Positions 1 to 6,143 of a DNA stretch of 6,143 bases are shown piece after piece. The position numbers and the translations under genes were made by a program. Under the pieces are notes generated by a model. That model worked only from the letters and a program-made list of their open reading frames with translations. It ran no database searches and was not told the DNA's origin. Within the stretch, counting starts at the first letter, position 1, and every line of letters starts with the position of its first letter. Origin of the DNA: Lachnospiraceae bacterium (GTDB taxonomy: Bacteria; Bacillota; Clostridia; Lachnospirales; Lachnospiraceae); the NCBI GenBank assembly GCA_017412265.1, contig JAFPYK010000100.1:1-6143 (forward strand), written 5' to 3'.

Positions 1-978
1 CGCGACCGCCTTCGCCTGCGCCGTCGCCACGTGCGCGAGCTGGATATTGCCCGCCACCGCGTCGCCGATCGCATAGATGCCCGGCACACTCGTCTCGAAG
101 GACTCATTTACCACGATTCCCCGGTTCACTTCCACGCCCAGGCCGTCCGCGAAGAGCCCCGCGAGGTTCGCCCGTCTTCCGGTCGCGATCAGGACCTTCT
201 CAGACGTCACAGAAAGCTCCTTGCCCTTCTGCTCATAGTGACAGACCAGGCCCTCCGGCGACTCCGTAATCTCCTTAAGCGCCGCGCCGGCCGCCACCGC
301 GATCCCGCGCCTCTTTAAGATCTGCGTGAGGTTCTGCGAGATCTCCTTGTCCATATTCGGCAGGATCTTCGGCAGCATCTCGAGGATCGTCACCTCGCAG
401 CCAAGCTCGTGATAGACCGAGGCCAGCTCGACCCCGATCACACCTCCGCCCACGTTCGTGAGGCTCTTCGGCACCACGCCCGCGAGCAGGTCGTCGCTTG
501 TGAGCACGCCCGGCAGGTCCGTCCCCGGCACCGGAATTCTCGCAGGCACCGAGCCCGTCGCGATCAGGATATTCTCCGCCTCGTAAGTATCCGCGCCTTC
601 CTCAGAAGTCACTTCCACCTTGCCCGGCGCAGCGATCCGCCCGTGCCCGCAGAGCACGTCCACCTTCGCGCGCTTCAGAAGGTCCGCCACGCCGTCACGC
701 AGCTTCGCGGTCACTTCTTCCTTCCTTGCAAATAAAGCCGCAGCGTCGCAGGCCGTCTCGCCCGCGAGGATCCCCGCCGCCTTCTCTTCTCTCAACTCAC
801 GCAGCATCTCGGTCGTGTGCAGCAGCGTCTTCGTCGGAATACACCCGCGGTTTAAGCAGGTCCCGCCAAGCTCTCTCTCCTCCACGATCGCGGTCTTTAA
901 ACCGTACGATGCGGCGGCAACGGCCCCGGGGTAACCTCCGGGGCCTGCGCCAATGATAATCAGATCATATTGTTTCAT
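1..978 (-). CDS. lpdA: Dihydrolipoamide dehydrogenase (L-protein), 3' end cut off by the window
   Basis: This is the FAD-dependent enzyme that reoxidises the dihydrolipoyl arm of GcvH and passes electrons to NAD+; it acts in the cytoplasm. 326 codons are open from the ATG at 978 to the window edge with no stop. Visible in order: N-terminal FAD Rossmann motif GAGPGG (residues 10-15); redox disulfide in GGTCLNRGCIPTK with Cys41 and Cys46; central NAD-binding motif GGGVIGVE (177-184); ATGRRAN (265-271); second FAD motif YAIGD (302-306) followed by QLAH. Family members are about 455-470 residues, so the C-terminal dimerisation domain with its His/Glu catalytic pair lies outside the window. There is no N-terminal lipoyl domain. 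The start is supported by AGAGGAAG at 981-988. The gene begins 11 bases after the gcvPB stop, so the two are almost certainly cotranscribed. The family is certain. Assignment to glycine cleavage rests on position. Confidence 0.96.
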   Translation of the reverse strand, partial: MKQYDLIIIGAGPGGYPGAVAAASYGLKTAIVEERELGGTCLNRGCIPTKTLLHTTEMLRELREEKAAGILAGETACDAAALFARKEEVTAKLRDGVADLLKRAKVDVLCGHGRIAAPGKVEVTSEEGADTYEAENILIATGSVPARIPVPGTDLPGVLTSDDLLAGVVPKSLTNVGGGVIGVELASVYHELGCEVTILEMLPKILPNMDKEISQNLTQILKRRGIAVAAGAALKEITESPEGLVCHYEQKGKELSVTSEKVLIATGRRANLAGLFADGLGVEVNRGIVVNESFETSVPGIYAIGDAVAGNIQLAHVATAQAKAVA

Positions 979-989
979 ATCTTCCTCTG

Positions 990-2417
990 TTATGCCTCTT
1001 CCTTCACCCAGCGAAGCACCGGCTTTCTCGCAGCGGTCACCTCATCCGGGCGGGAGATCGCAGCCTTCACCGGCCACTGGTGAGCCGCCTCCGGATCCGC
1101 CATCGCCGCGCGGTAGACCTTCTTGAAGGTCTCCGCGGCCGCCTCGATCGTCTCCGGGCTCTCGGTCTCCGTCGGCTCCGCCATCAGTGCCTCATGGACA
1201 ATGAGCGGGAAATAAATCGTCGGTGCGTGCATGCCTTCATCGAGAAGACCCTTCGCGATATCCAGCGCGCTCACGCCGCACTCCTTGTGCTCCTTCTCCA
1301 TGGTCATGACAAATTCATGCATGCACAGACCCGGGTTGGCCATCTCGTAGGTGTCCGCCAGCAGCGCCTTGAGATAATTGGCGTTAAGCACCGCGGTCTT
1401 GGCACTCGCCGGCACGCCTTCCTTACCCAGGGAAAGCAGATAGGTCAGGGCCCGCACCACCACCAGGAAATTGCCCTGGAAGGAGCGCACCTTGCCCACG
1501 CTCTCCGCCGGAATCTCACAGATGGCGGAAGAGCAGTCCACCGGCAGATAGTTTGCGAGGAACTCCTTGCAGCCGACCGCGCCTGCACCCGGGCCGCCGC
1601 CGCCGTGCGGTGTGGAAAATGTCTTGTGAAGATTCAGATGAATGCAGTCAAAGCCCATGTCGCCGGGTCTTACCACGCCCATGACCGCGTTTAAGTTCGC
1701 ACCGTCATAGTAGCAGAGGCCGCCTGCCTCATGGATGATCTTCGTGATCTCGGTAATATTTTTATCGAATATACCCAGCGTATTCGGGTTGGTTAACATC
1801 AGGCCCGCGGTATCTTCGCCGACCGCTGCCCGCAGCGCGTCAAGATCCACACTGCCGTCCGCTGCCGAAGGGATCGAGACGACCTGCAGGCCGTTCATCG
1901 TACCCGTCGCAGGGTTCGTGCCGTGCGAAGAGTCCGGAACGATAACCTTGACTCTCTTCTCGCCCTCGCCGCGCAGCTCATGGTAACGCTTGATCAGCAT
2001 CATGCCCGTGAACTCGCCGTGTGCGCCGGCCGCCGGCTGCAGCGTCATCGCATCCATGCCGGTGATCTCGCAGAGATATTTCTTCGTCAGGTCCAGCACC
2101 TCCAGGCATCCCTCAACCGTGTCCGCATCCTGCAGAGGATGCACGTCGGTAAATCCCGGCAGCGCCGCGGTCACTTCATTGACCTTCGGATTGTACTTCA
2201 TCGTGCAGGAGCCCAGCGGATAGAAGCCGTTGTTGACGCCGAACGCGCGCCGCTCCAGCGCAGAGTAGTGTCTTGCAAGGTCATTTTCCGAAACCTCCGG
2301 CAGGGCCGGAGCCTCTTCTCTTAAATACTCTTTTGCAAATGCATACGCCGGCACGTCACACGCCGGCAGATAGGCGTGACTTCTGCCCGGTCTGCTCTTT
2401 TCAAAAATCAGTTCCAT
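990..2417 (-). CDS. gcvPB: Glycine dehydrogenase (decarboxylating) subunit 2, P-protein beta subunit
   Basis: This is the PLP-carrying half of the two-subunit glycine decarboxylase. With GcvPA it decarboxylates glycine and loads the aminomethyl group on lipoyl-GcvH. The protein has 475 residues from the ATG at 2417, normal for this subunit. Visible motifs: LIFEKSRPGR at the N terminus, typical of the family; YPLGSCTMKYNPK (66-78); DSSHGTNPA (162-170); the Asp-containing DGANLN (238-243); and HLNLHKTFSTPHGGGGPG (260-277), in which Lys265 is the expected Schiff-base lysine. A longer frame opens at a GTG at 2423, but that GTG lies directly against the Shine-Dalgarno sequence and cannot be initiated from it, while the ATG at 2417 has ideal spacing. 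Two bases separate the gcvPA stop from this ATG, which suggests translational coupling. The stop is TAA. Nothing looks truncated or frameshifted. Confidence 0.97.
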   Translation of the reverse strand: MELIFEKSRPGRSHAYLPACDVPAYAFAKEYLREEAPALPEVSENDLARHYSALERRAFGVNNGFYPLGSCTMKYNPKVNEVTAALPGFTDVHPLQDADTVEGCLEVLDLTKKYLCEITGMDAMTLQPAAGAHGEFTGMMLIKRYHELRGEGEKRVKVIVPDSSHGTNPATGTMNGLQVVSIPSAADGSVDLDALRAAVGEDTAGLMLTNPNTLGIFDKNITEITKIIHEAGGLCYYDGANLNAVMGVVRPGDMGFDCIHLNLHKTFSTPHGGGGPGAGAVGCKEFLANYLPVDCSSAICEIPAESVGKVRSFQGNFLVVVRALTYLLSLGKEGVPASAKTAVLNANYLKALLADTYEMANPGLCMHEFVMTMEKEHKECGVSALDIAKGLLDEGMHAPTIYFPLIVHEALMAEPTETESPETIEAAAETFKKVYRAAMADPEAAHQWPVKAAISRPDEVTAARKPVLRWVKEEA

Positions 2418-2419
2418 GG

Positions 2420-3730
2420 TCACACCTCCTCAAGCACGTTCACTGCCAGGTCAAGCTCTTCCTTCGTGACAGCCTCGGTCGCGCACCAGAGAATATGGTT
2501 CTCGTCAAGCGCCAGTCCGCCCAGGATATCCGCTTTCTTCAAAGCCTCCAGCGCGGCCGCAGCCCCCTTCGGCGCCTCGGTCACGAACTCATGGAAGAAT
2601 TCCCCCGCGTAAGTTCTCTTGTATCCGATCTCCTCTAACTTCTCTGCCAGATAATGCGCCTTGGCCGCAGACGAATTCGCCGCGTTCTGGATGCCCCGAG
2701 GCCCCATCGCCGCGCAGTAAACCGCAGCCGTCATCGCGCAGAGCGCTTCGTTCGAGCAGATGTTGGAGCTCGCTTTTTCTCTCTTGATGTGCTGCTCTCT
2801 GGCCTGCAGGGTGAGCACATAAGCTTTCCTGCCTTCATGATCCGTCGTCTCGCCGACAATTCTGCCGGGCAGCTTTCTCATCATATCCTTGCCGGCCGCC
2901 ATGAAGCCCAGATACGGGCCGCCCCAGGAGAGAGGCATGCCAAGCGGCTGTCCCTCGCCGACCGCGATGTCCGCACCGCAGTCCGCCGGGGTCTTAAGCA
3001 CCGCTGCCGCGATCGGATTGACGCTCATGATGTACTTCGCGCCTGCCGCGTGAGCGATCTCGCCGGCTTCCGCCGCGTCCTCCAGAAGGCCATAGTAGTT
3101 CGGCTGCTGGATCAGCACGCCCGCGGTCTTCTCATCCGCAAGCTCTCTAAGCGCCGCCAGATCGGTCTTGCCGTCCTTCGCAGGCACGACGACCAGGTCA
3201 CTTCCTGCCGCCCACGTATACGTCTTCATCACCGTCAGAATGTCCGGATGCACCGCCGCGCTGACTAAAACCTTGCTTCTCTTGCGATCCTTGCACATCG
3301 CAGCCGCCTCCGCCGCCGCGGTCGCCCCGTCATAGACCGATGCGTTCGCCACCGTCATGCCGGTCAGCTCGCAGATCATCGTCTGATACTCGAAGATCGA
3401 CTGCAGGATGCCCTGGGAGATCTCCGCCTGATAAGGCGTATACGCGGTGAGAAATGTCTCCTTTCCCACCACTTCACTGACAATCGCCGGAATGTAATGC
3501 CGGTACGCACCCGCGCCGCGAAGGCAGGTCGCAAAGACATGATTCTTCGCCGCAAGAGCCTTCATCTGCCGCAGCACTTCCATCTCGCTTTTGCCGGACG
3601 GAAGGTTCGGATCCTCTTTCAGATACAGATCCTCCGGCACATCCCGGTAAAGATCCCGCTCGGATGCGATGCCGATCGCCTCAAGCATCCGCTTGCGGTC
3701 TTCCTCACTCAAAGATAAATAATTTGCCAT
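2420..3730 (-). CDS. gcvPA: Glycine dehydrogenase (decarboxylating) subunit 1, P-protein alpha subunit
   Basis: This is the N-terminal-half subunit of the glycine decarboxylase. It adopts the PLP-enzyme fold without the PLP lysine and completes the active site with GcvPB. It has 436 residues from the ATG at 3730, close to the usual length. Visible motifs: RGAGAYRHYIPA (71-82); TAYTPYQAEISQGILQ (95-110); EYQTMICELTGM (114-125); NASVYDGATA (129-138); EGQPLG and GGPYLGFMA (259-278); GRIVGETTDHEGR (289-301); and LQAREQHIKREKASSNIC (308-325). These match the family throughout. An upstream in-frame ATG at 3742 has no Shine-Dalgarno sequence, whereas the ATG at 3730 follows GGAGAGG and gives MANYLSLSEEDR, a normal start for this family. 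The gene begins 26 bases after the gcvH stop. Its stop TGA is two bases short of the gcvPB ATG. Confidence 0.97.
   Translation of the reverse strand: MANYLSLSEEDRKRMLEAIGIASERDLYRDVPEDLYLKEDPNLPSGKSEMEVLRQMKALAAKNHVFATCLRGAGAYRHYIPAIVSEVVGKETFLTAYTPYQAEISQGILQSIFEYQTMICELTGMTVANASVYDGATAAAEAAAMCKDRKRSKVLVSAAVHPDILTVMKTYTWAAGSDLVVVPAKDGKTDLAALRELADEKTAGVLIQQPNYYGLLEDAAEAGEIAHAAGAKYIMSVNPIAAAVLKTPADCGADIAVGEGQPLGMPLSWGGPYLGFMAAGKDMMRKLPGRIVGETTDHEGRKAYVLTLQAREQHIKREKASSNICSNEALCAMTAAVYCAAMGPRGIQNAANSSAAKAHYLAEKLEEIGYKRTYAGEFFHEFVTEAPKGAAAALEALKKADILGGLALDENHILWCATEAVTKEELDLAVNVLEEV
2425..2430 (-). promoter_or_regulatory. Ribosome binding site of gcvPB, inside the end of gcvPA
   Basis: AGGAGG on the minus strand sits 7 bases before the ATG at 2417. 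It lies within the last codons of gcvPA (Glu-Glu-Val, GAG GAG GTG). It decides the gcvPB start, because the alternative GTG at 2423 is only one base from the motif. Confidence 0.85.
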
Positions 3731-3733
3731 GTT

Positions 3734-3740
3734 CCTCTCC
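3734..3740 (-). promoter_or_regulatory. Ribosome binding site of gcvPA
   Basis: GGAGAGG on the minus strand; the GGAG core is 6 bases before the ATG at 3730. The motif overlaps the G of the alternative upstream ATG (3740-3742), which has only CGTTCCGTGTGAA before it. This favours the downstream start. Confidence 0.7.
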
Positions 3741-3756
3741 ATTTCACACGGAACGA

Positions 3757-4137
3757 TTATTCTTCGCTCTCGTTCTCGCAGAACTCCTCATACTCGTCTG
3801 CATCCATCAGCTCTTCTTCGATCTCGCCCTCAAACTTCGCAATCCATGCGCCGTAAGGGTCTTCATTTAACAGCTCCGGCGCATCCAGAAGCTCTTCGTT
3901 GATCTCGACAACGCGGCCCGTAATCGGTGTCATGACGTCAGAGACTGCCTTGACGCTCTCAACATCGCAGAAAGCATCGCCGGCCTCAAACTCATCGTCG
4001 ACTTCCGGCAGGTTTACGAAGACCAGGCTGCCCAGCGCGTCCTGCGCGAAGTCCGTGATGCCAAGCACATACAGGCCATCCTCTTCCCTGATCCACTCGT
4101 GGGTCTTTGCATACTTTAATTCCTTGGGTGTGTTCAT
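3757..4137 (-). CDS. gcvH: Glycine cleavage system H protein (lipoyl carrier)
   Basis: This is the small carrier whose lipoyl arm shuttles the aminomethyl group between the P-, T- and L-proteins. It has 126 residues, normal for GcvH. Visible: YAKTHEWIR near the N terminus (9-17); GITDFAQDALG (26-36); LPEVDDEFEAGD (43-54); and the lipoylation site ESVKAVSDV (60-68), with Lys63 as the modified residue. This is followed by TGRVVEINEELLDAPELLN (73-91) and DPYGAWIAK (93-101). The C-terminal tail, after about residue 103, is strongly acidic. The start is well supported by AGGAGG 8 bases upstream. The gene follows the unrelated lipoprotein gene after a 91-base gap and precedes gcvPA by 26 bases. A lipoate ligase or synthase would be needed for activity; none is in the window. 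Confidence 0.97.
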   Translation of the reverse strand: MNTPKELKYAKTHEWIREEDGLYVLGITDFAQDALGSLVFVNLPEVDDEFEAGDAFCDVESVKAVSDVMTPITGRVVEINEELLDAPELLNEDPYGAWIAKFEGEIEEELMDADEYEEFCENESEE

Positions 4138-4228
4138 GATATTGTCCTCCTAATATTGTTTTTATGAATCCTTTCTTAAACCAGACGGCGCCTTTTCTGC
4201 ATCGCTGTTTTTTCTTGATCTTTGTTTG
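4138..4228 (-). other. 91-base intergenic gap between the lipoprotein gene and gcvH
   Basis: This is the longest gap in the window. It is A-rich on the minus strand and ends with the gcvH ribosome binding site. I find no convincing terminator hairpin with a U tract, no good -35/-10 pair and no glycine riboswitch-like structure. The gap is long for this tight operon, so an internal promoter or processing site is possible, but the sequence does not show one clearly. Confidence 0.5.
4146..4151 (-). promoter_or_regulatory. Ribosome binding site of gcvH
   Basis: Perfect AGGAGG on the minus strand, 8 bases before the gcvH ATG. It is the strongest site in the window. It is flanked by short AT-rich arms (ATATT and AATAT) that could pair weakly and leave the motif in the loop. 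Confidence 0.85.
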
Positions 4229-5218
4229 TCATTTCAAGGAAAAGTCATACCAATATAGCTGGTTTTTCTGGTCCTTCAACAACACACGGTAATCTCCCGG
4301 CCTCTGCATCTGAAAAAACTCAAAGTACAGAATCTCATAATAGCAGCCGTCCGCAGGGACTTTGCGATCCGTCAGCCCATAAGCACGGAACGGACTGTCC
4401 TCCACCCATTTCCATCCTTCGTTTGTCTTGTGAAGGATGGCTGGTGGAGACAAGTAAATGTCTTCCTTCTCTTGAGATTCACATACAAATGCAGTAAATC
4501 CTTTTTCCCCGTCCGTTACCGTTGTCTTGACCCTGATACTTTTCCCTTGCCTTTTCATTTCCGGGACATCTGTGTCTCTCTCTGCGGATTTGATCTGGGC
4601 TGTATCCGGATAGGTCAAGATGACTTCTCTTTCCGGGAAGATGCCCGTGATCTGTTCTTTCCAGACATCTTCTTCTTTCGCGTGACAAAACAGGATTAAT
4701 TGTTTCGCATCTTCAGACACGAATTCTATCCGAAGCATCTGATCCTTCTCAGGGTCCGGTTTCAATCTGATAAACCCTTCCCAGGATACAGAGACGCAAT
4801 CCGGATATTGCAGAGCCCAGGCTTTCAGCTGTTGTAAGAAATAAGTCTCTTTCACATCCTCCTTCCATGCACGATGAATCTCGTCGAACTCATCTTCCAT
4901 GGGGGAAGTCCTCACTTCACCGAAATCTCCTTCCTCCAGCAGATGTGTCAGCCTGAAAATGTCCTCTTGCCCACCGCTGCAGAATACCGTCCGGCTCCCG
5001 TTTTGCCTGATCGGACCTGAAAACACATAGTTCCGATCCAACTCCCAGTACACCGGCCTTTCTCCCTGCATTTTCGGAAAAGACACCGTGAGGGGATGCT
5101 CTTTCTCATAAGAGAACACAATGGTGTCAAATTGTTTCTGCATTCGGACTTCGCCGCATCCTGTGAAAGCAATCAAGGATATCAAGATTAAGGCAATCAG
5201 ATGTGCGATTCTCTTCAT
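4229..5218 (-). CDS. Predicted lipoprotein of unknown function with possible C-terminal Ig-like domain
   Basis: I do not recognise this protein. From the ATG at 5218 it has 329 residues. MKR is followed by a hydrophobic stretch (4-18) and a lipobox-like FTGC, with Cys21 as the predicted lipid-anchored residue. It should therefore be exported and tethered to the outer face of the membrane. Phe at -3 is less usual than Leu. The rest has no membrane segment. Residues about 22-205 are mixed and rich in charged and aromatic residues. Residues about 227-329 have the alternating beta-strand pattern of bacterial Ig-like domains, with GWKWV (268-272) and PGDYRVLL (307-314). The frame extends up to an ATG at 5284, giving 351 residues, but that adds 22 polar residues before the signal peptide. 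Neither start has a good ribosome binding site. GC is about 46% in sampled rows, well below the neighbours. It sits in the same direction between gcvT and gcvH and is probably cotranscribed, but no link to glycine cleavage can be inferred from its sequence. Confidence 0.85.
   Translation of the reverse strand: MKRIAHLIALILISLIAFTGCGEVRMQKQFDTIVFSYEKEHPLTVSFPKMQGERPVYWELDRNYVFSGPIRQNGSRTVFCSGGQEDIFRLTHLLEEGDFGEVRTSPMEDEFDEIHRAWKEDVKETYFLQQLKAWALQYPDCVSVSWEGFIRLKPDPEKDQMLRIEFVSEDAKQLILFCHAKEEDVWKEQITGIFPEREVILTYPDTAQIKSAERDTDVPEMKRQGKSIRVKTTVTDGEKGFTAFVCESQEKEDIYLSPPAILHKTNEGWKWVEDSPFRAYGLTDRKVPADGCYYEILYFEFFQMQRPGDYRVLLKDQKNQLYWYDFSLK
5156..5218 (-). other. Lipoprotein signal peptide and lipobox cysteine codon
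   Basis: Encodes residues 1-21 of the unknown lipoprotein: the short basic start MKR, a hydrophobic core rich in Leu, Ile and Ala, then Phe-Thr-Gly-Cys. The Cys codon is at 5156-5158. The layout fits signal peptidase II cleavage before Cys21. Such a compact signal supports the start at 5218 over the one at 5284. Confidence 0.75.
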
Positions 5219-5293
5219 CTTATGCTCAAGGCCAGTGTTAAGCAAATCATTTTTCTTCTCACAGTTTTCCGCCATGAATATCATGCAGTCGCT
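5219..5293 (-). other. 75-base stretch between gcvT and the preferred lipoprotein start
   Basis: This stretch is open in the lipoprotein frame from the ATG at 5284, which lies only 9 bases after the gcvT stop, so it could be coding. A second in-frame ATG is at 5275. No Shine-Dalgarno motif stands at a proper distance from any of these starts. I see no terminator, so read-through from gcvT is expected. Confidence 0.5.
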
Positions 5294-6143
5294 TTACTTC
5301 TCTCTCTTATAAAACGGCAGCGCTTCGGTCTCGCAGGCGACCTCTCTGCCGCGCACCAGCACCGTCACCGCCTTGCCGGGCACCGCGTACTCTTTCTCAA
5401 GCAGCGCCATCGCATGCGCGCCGCCCACATACGGCAGCACCGTGCCGGACGTCGTGTGGCCGATCACGCGGCCCTCTGCAACCACGTCCATATGCTCTCT
5501 GACGATGCCTCTGCCGGTGACCTTAAGGCCGATTCTTCCGATCTTCGGCTCACCCTTCTCAACCAGGGCCGCCTTGCCGATGAAATCCTCCTTCTTCATC
5601 TTCACCGCGAAATCAAGGCCGGTCTCCAGAGGCGTCACCTCGTCATCCATCTCATGTCCGTATAACGGCATCGCAGCCTCCAGACGCAACGTATCACGCG
5701 CACCGAGTCCGCAAGGCTTCACGCCAAACTCCCCGCCCGCCGCAAGCAGCTTGTTCCAGAGCTCCGGGCCCTTCTCGGCCGCGCAGTATAGCTCATAGCC
5801 AAACTCACCGGTGTAGCCGGTCTGGGAGATCAGGCAGCAGATGCCGTCCACGTCACAGTTATCAATGAACCAGTAATACTTCTCCGGCAGATTCTCTTCC
5901 GCGGTCAGCTTCAGCATCAGCTTCTTGGCCTCCGGACCCTGCACCGCGATCTGCGCCACCGAGTCCGAGATGTCCACAAGCTCGACATCGCCGAAGACAT
6001 GTGCCTTCATCCACTCGTAATCCTTGTCCTTGTTGGATGCGTTGACGACGATCAGATAATCGCCCTCGCCCTTCTTGTAGACCAGCAGATCGTCCACCAC
6101 GCCGCCGTTCTCATTGCACATCGGGCTGTAGCGCACACGCCCG
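5294..6143 (-). CDS. gcvT: Glycine cleavage system aminomethyltransferase (T-protein), 5' end cut off by the window
   Basis: This protein transfers the one-carbon unit from aminomethyl-lipoyl-GcvH to tetrahydrofolate, giving methylene-tetrahydrofolate and ammonia. 282 codons plus TAA are visible; the frame runs off the window, so the GTG at 6136 is not the start. Family members are about 365 residues, so roughly 80-90 N-terminal residues are missing. The visible part opens with GRVRYSPMCNENGGVVDD, whose double Asp (visible residues 17-18) covers the catalytic Asp of the family. It continues with VQGPEA (68-72), TGYTGEFGYELY (108-119), GLGARDTLRLEAAMPLYG (145-162), the C-terminal barrel motifs GRGIVREH (210-217) and TSGTVLP (231-237), and an end in PFYKREK. 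The residue before TGYTGE is Gln (107), where SRTGYTGE is usual. As the first gene in view, it probably carries any glycine riboswitch or promoter upstream, outside the window. Confidence 0.97.
   Translation of the reverse strand, partial: GRVRYSPMCNENGGVVDDLLVYKKGEGDYLIVVNASNKDKDYEWMKAHVFGDVELVDISDSVAQIAVQGPEAKKLMLKLTAEENLPEKYYWFIDNCDVDGICCLISQTGYTGEFGYELYCAAEKGPELWNKLLAAGGEFGVKPCGLGARDTLRLEAAMPLYGHEMDDEVTPLETGLDFAVKMKKEDFIGKAALVEKGEPKIGRIGLKVTGRGIVREHMDVVAEGRVIGHTTSGTVLPYVGGAHAMALLEKEYAVPGKAVTVLVRGREVACETEALPFYKREK

Noticed and set aside
31..956. Several plus-strand open frames opposite the dihydrolipoamide dehydrogenase gene
   Set aside because: The minus strand encodes a continuous dehydrogenase with all expected motifs; the plus-strand frames are shadows.
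1080..1694. Long plus-strand open frame (204 codons) opposite gcvPB
   Set aside because: It lies entirely over a well-conserved gene, its protein is rich in Arg and His as expected from the antisense of a GC-rich gene, and it shows no family motif.
2654..3268. Long plus-strand open frame (204 codons) opposite gcvPA
   Set aside because: Antisense shadow with very high Arg content and no recognisable domain; gcvPA on the other strand explains the region fully.
4176..4202. Tiny minus-strand frame (8 residues, MQKRRRLV) in the gap before gcvH, a possible leader peptide
   Set aside because: It has no ribosome binding site and contains no glycine codons or attenuator hairpins, so there is no support beyond chance.
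4138..4228. Glycine riboswitch upstream of gcvH
   Set aside because: The gap is too short for a typical tandem glycine riboswitch and shows no matching paired structure. One would be expected upstream of gcvT, beyond the window.
5213..5241. TTGCTT, 17 bases, TAAGAT on the minus strand as a promoter for the lipoprotein gene
   Set aside because: Only 3 of 6 and 4 of 6 matches, and the -10 element overlaps the preferred start codon, so transcripts would begin inside the gene.
5201..5665. Plus-strand open frame (154 codons) across the lipoprotein start and gcvT
   Set aside because: It overlaps two minus-strand genes and is rich in His, Arg and Leu from antisense GC-rich codons, with no motif.

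Overview
The window is part of a glycine cleavage system operon. All six genes lie on the minus strand, so transcription runs from high to low coordinates: gcvT (5' end cut off by the window edge), a gene for a predicted lipoprotein of unknown function, gcvH, gcvPA, gcvPB, and a dihydrolipoamide dehydrogenase gene whose 3' end is cut off at base 1. I see no RNA gene, mobile element, CRISPR array or terminator. No gene-free stretch exceeds 300 bases; the longest gap is 91 bases.

The genes form one metabolic unit. GcvPA and GcvPB are the two subunits of the PLP-dependent glycine decarboxylase (P-protein). They decarboxylate glycine and pass the aminomethyl group to the lipoyl arm of GcvH. GcvT releases ammonia and transfers the one-carbon unit to tetrahydrofolate. 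The dihydrolipoamide dehydrogenase reoxidises the lipoyl arm with NAD+. The key residues are visible in each: the redox Cys pair in the dehydrogenase, the PLP lysine in GcvPB, the lipoyl lysine in GcvH and the double Asp in GcvT.

The organism is probably a fairly GC-rich member of the Clostridia. The reasons are the split two-subunit P-protein, strong AGGAGG-type ribosome binding sites, an Lpd with the NRGCIPTK active-site variant I associate with anaerobic Firmicutes, and a Firmicute-style lipoprotein signal. This is inference; the sequence alone does not fix a genus.

The one non-standard item is the lipoprotein gene between gcvT and gcvH. It is clearly poorer in GC than its neighbours (about 46% in four 60-base rows counted by hand, against about 61% in three rows from gcvPA and gcvT). 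It has no obvious catalytic role in glycine cleavage and its translation start is ambiguous. Its C-terminal third looks like a bacterial Ig-type beta sandwich. Two of the glycine cleavage genes (gcvPB and gcvPA) have their true starts slightly downstream of the longest possible reading frame, as their ribosome binding sites show.
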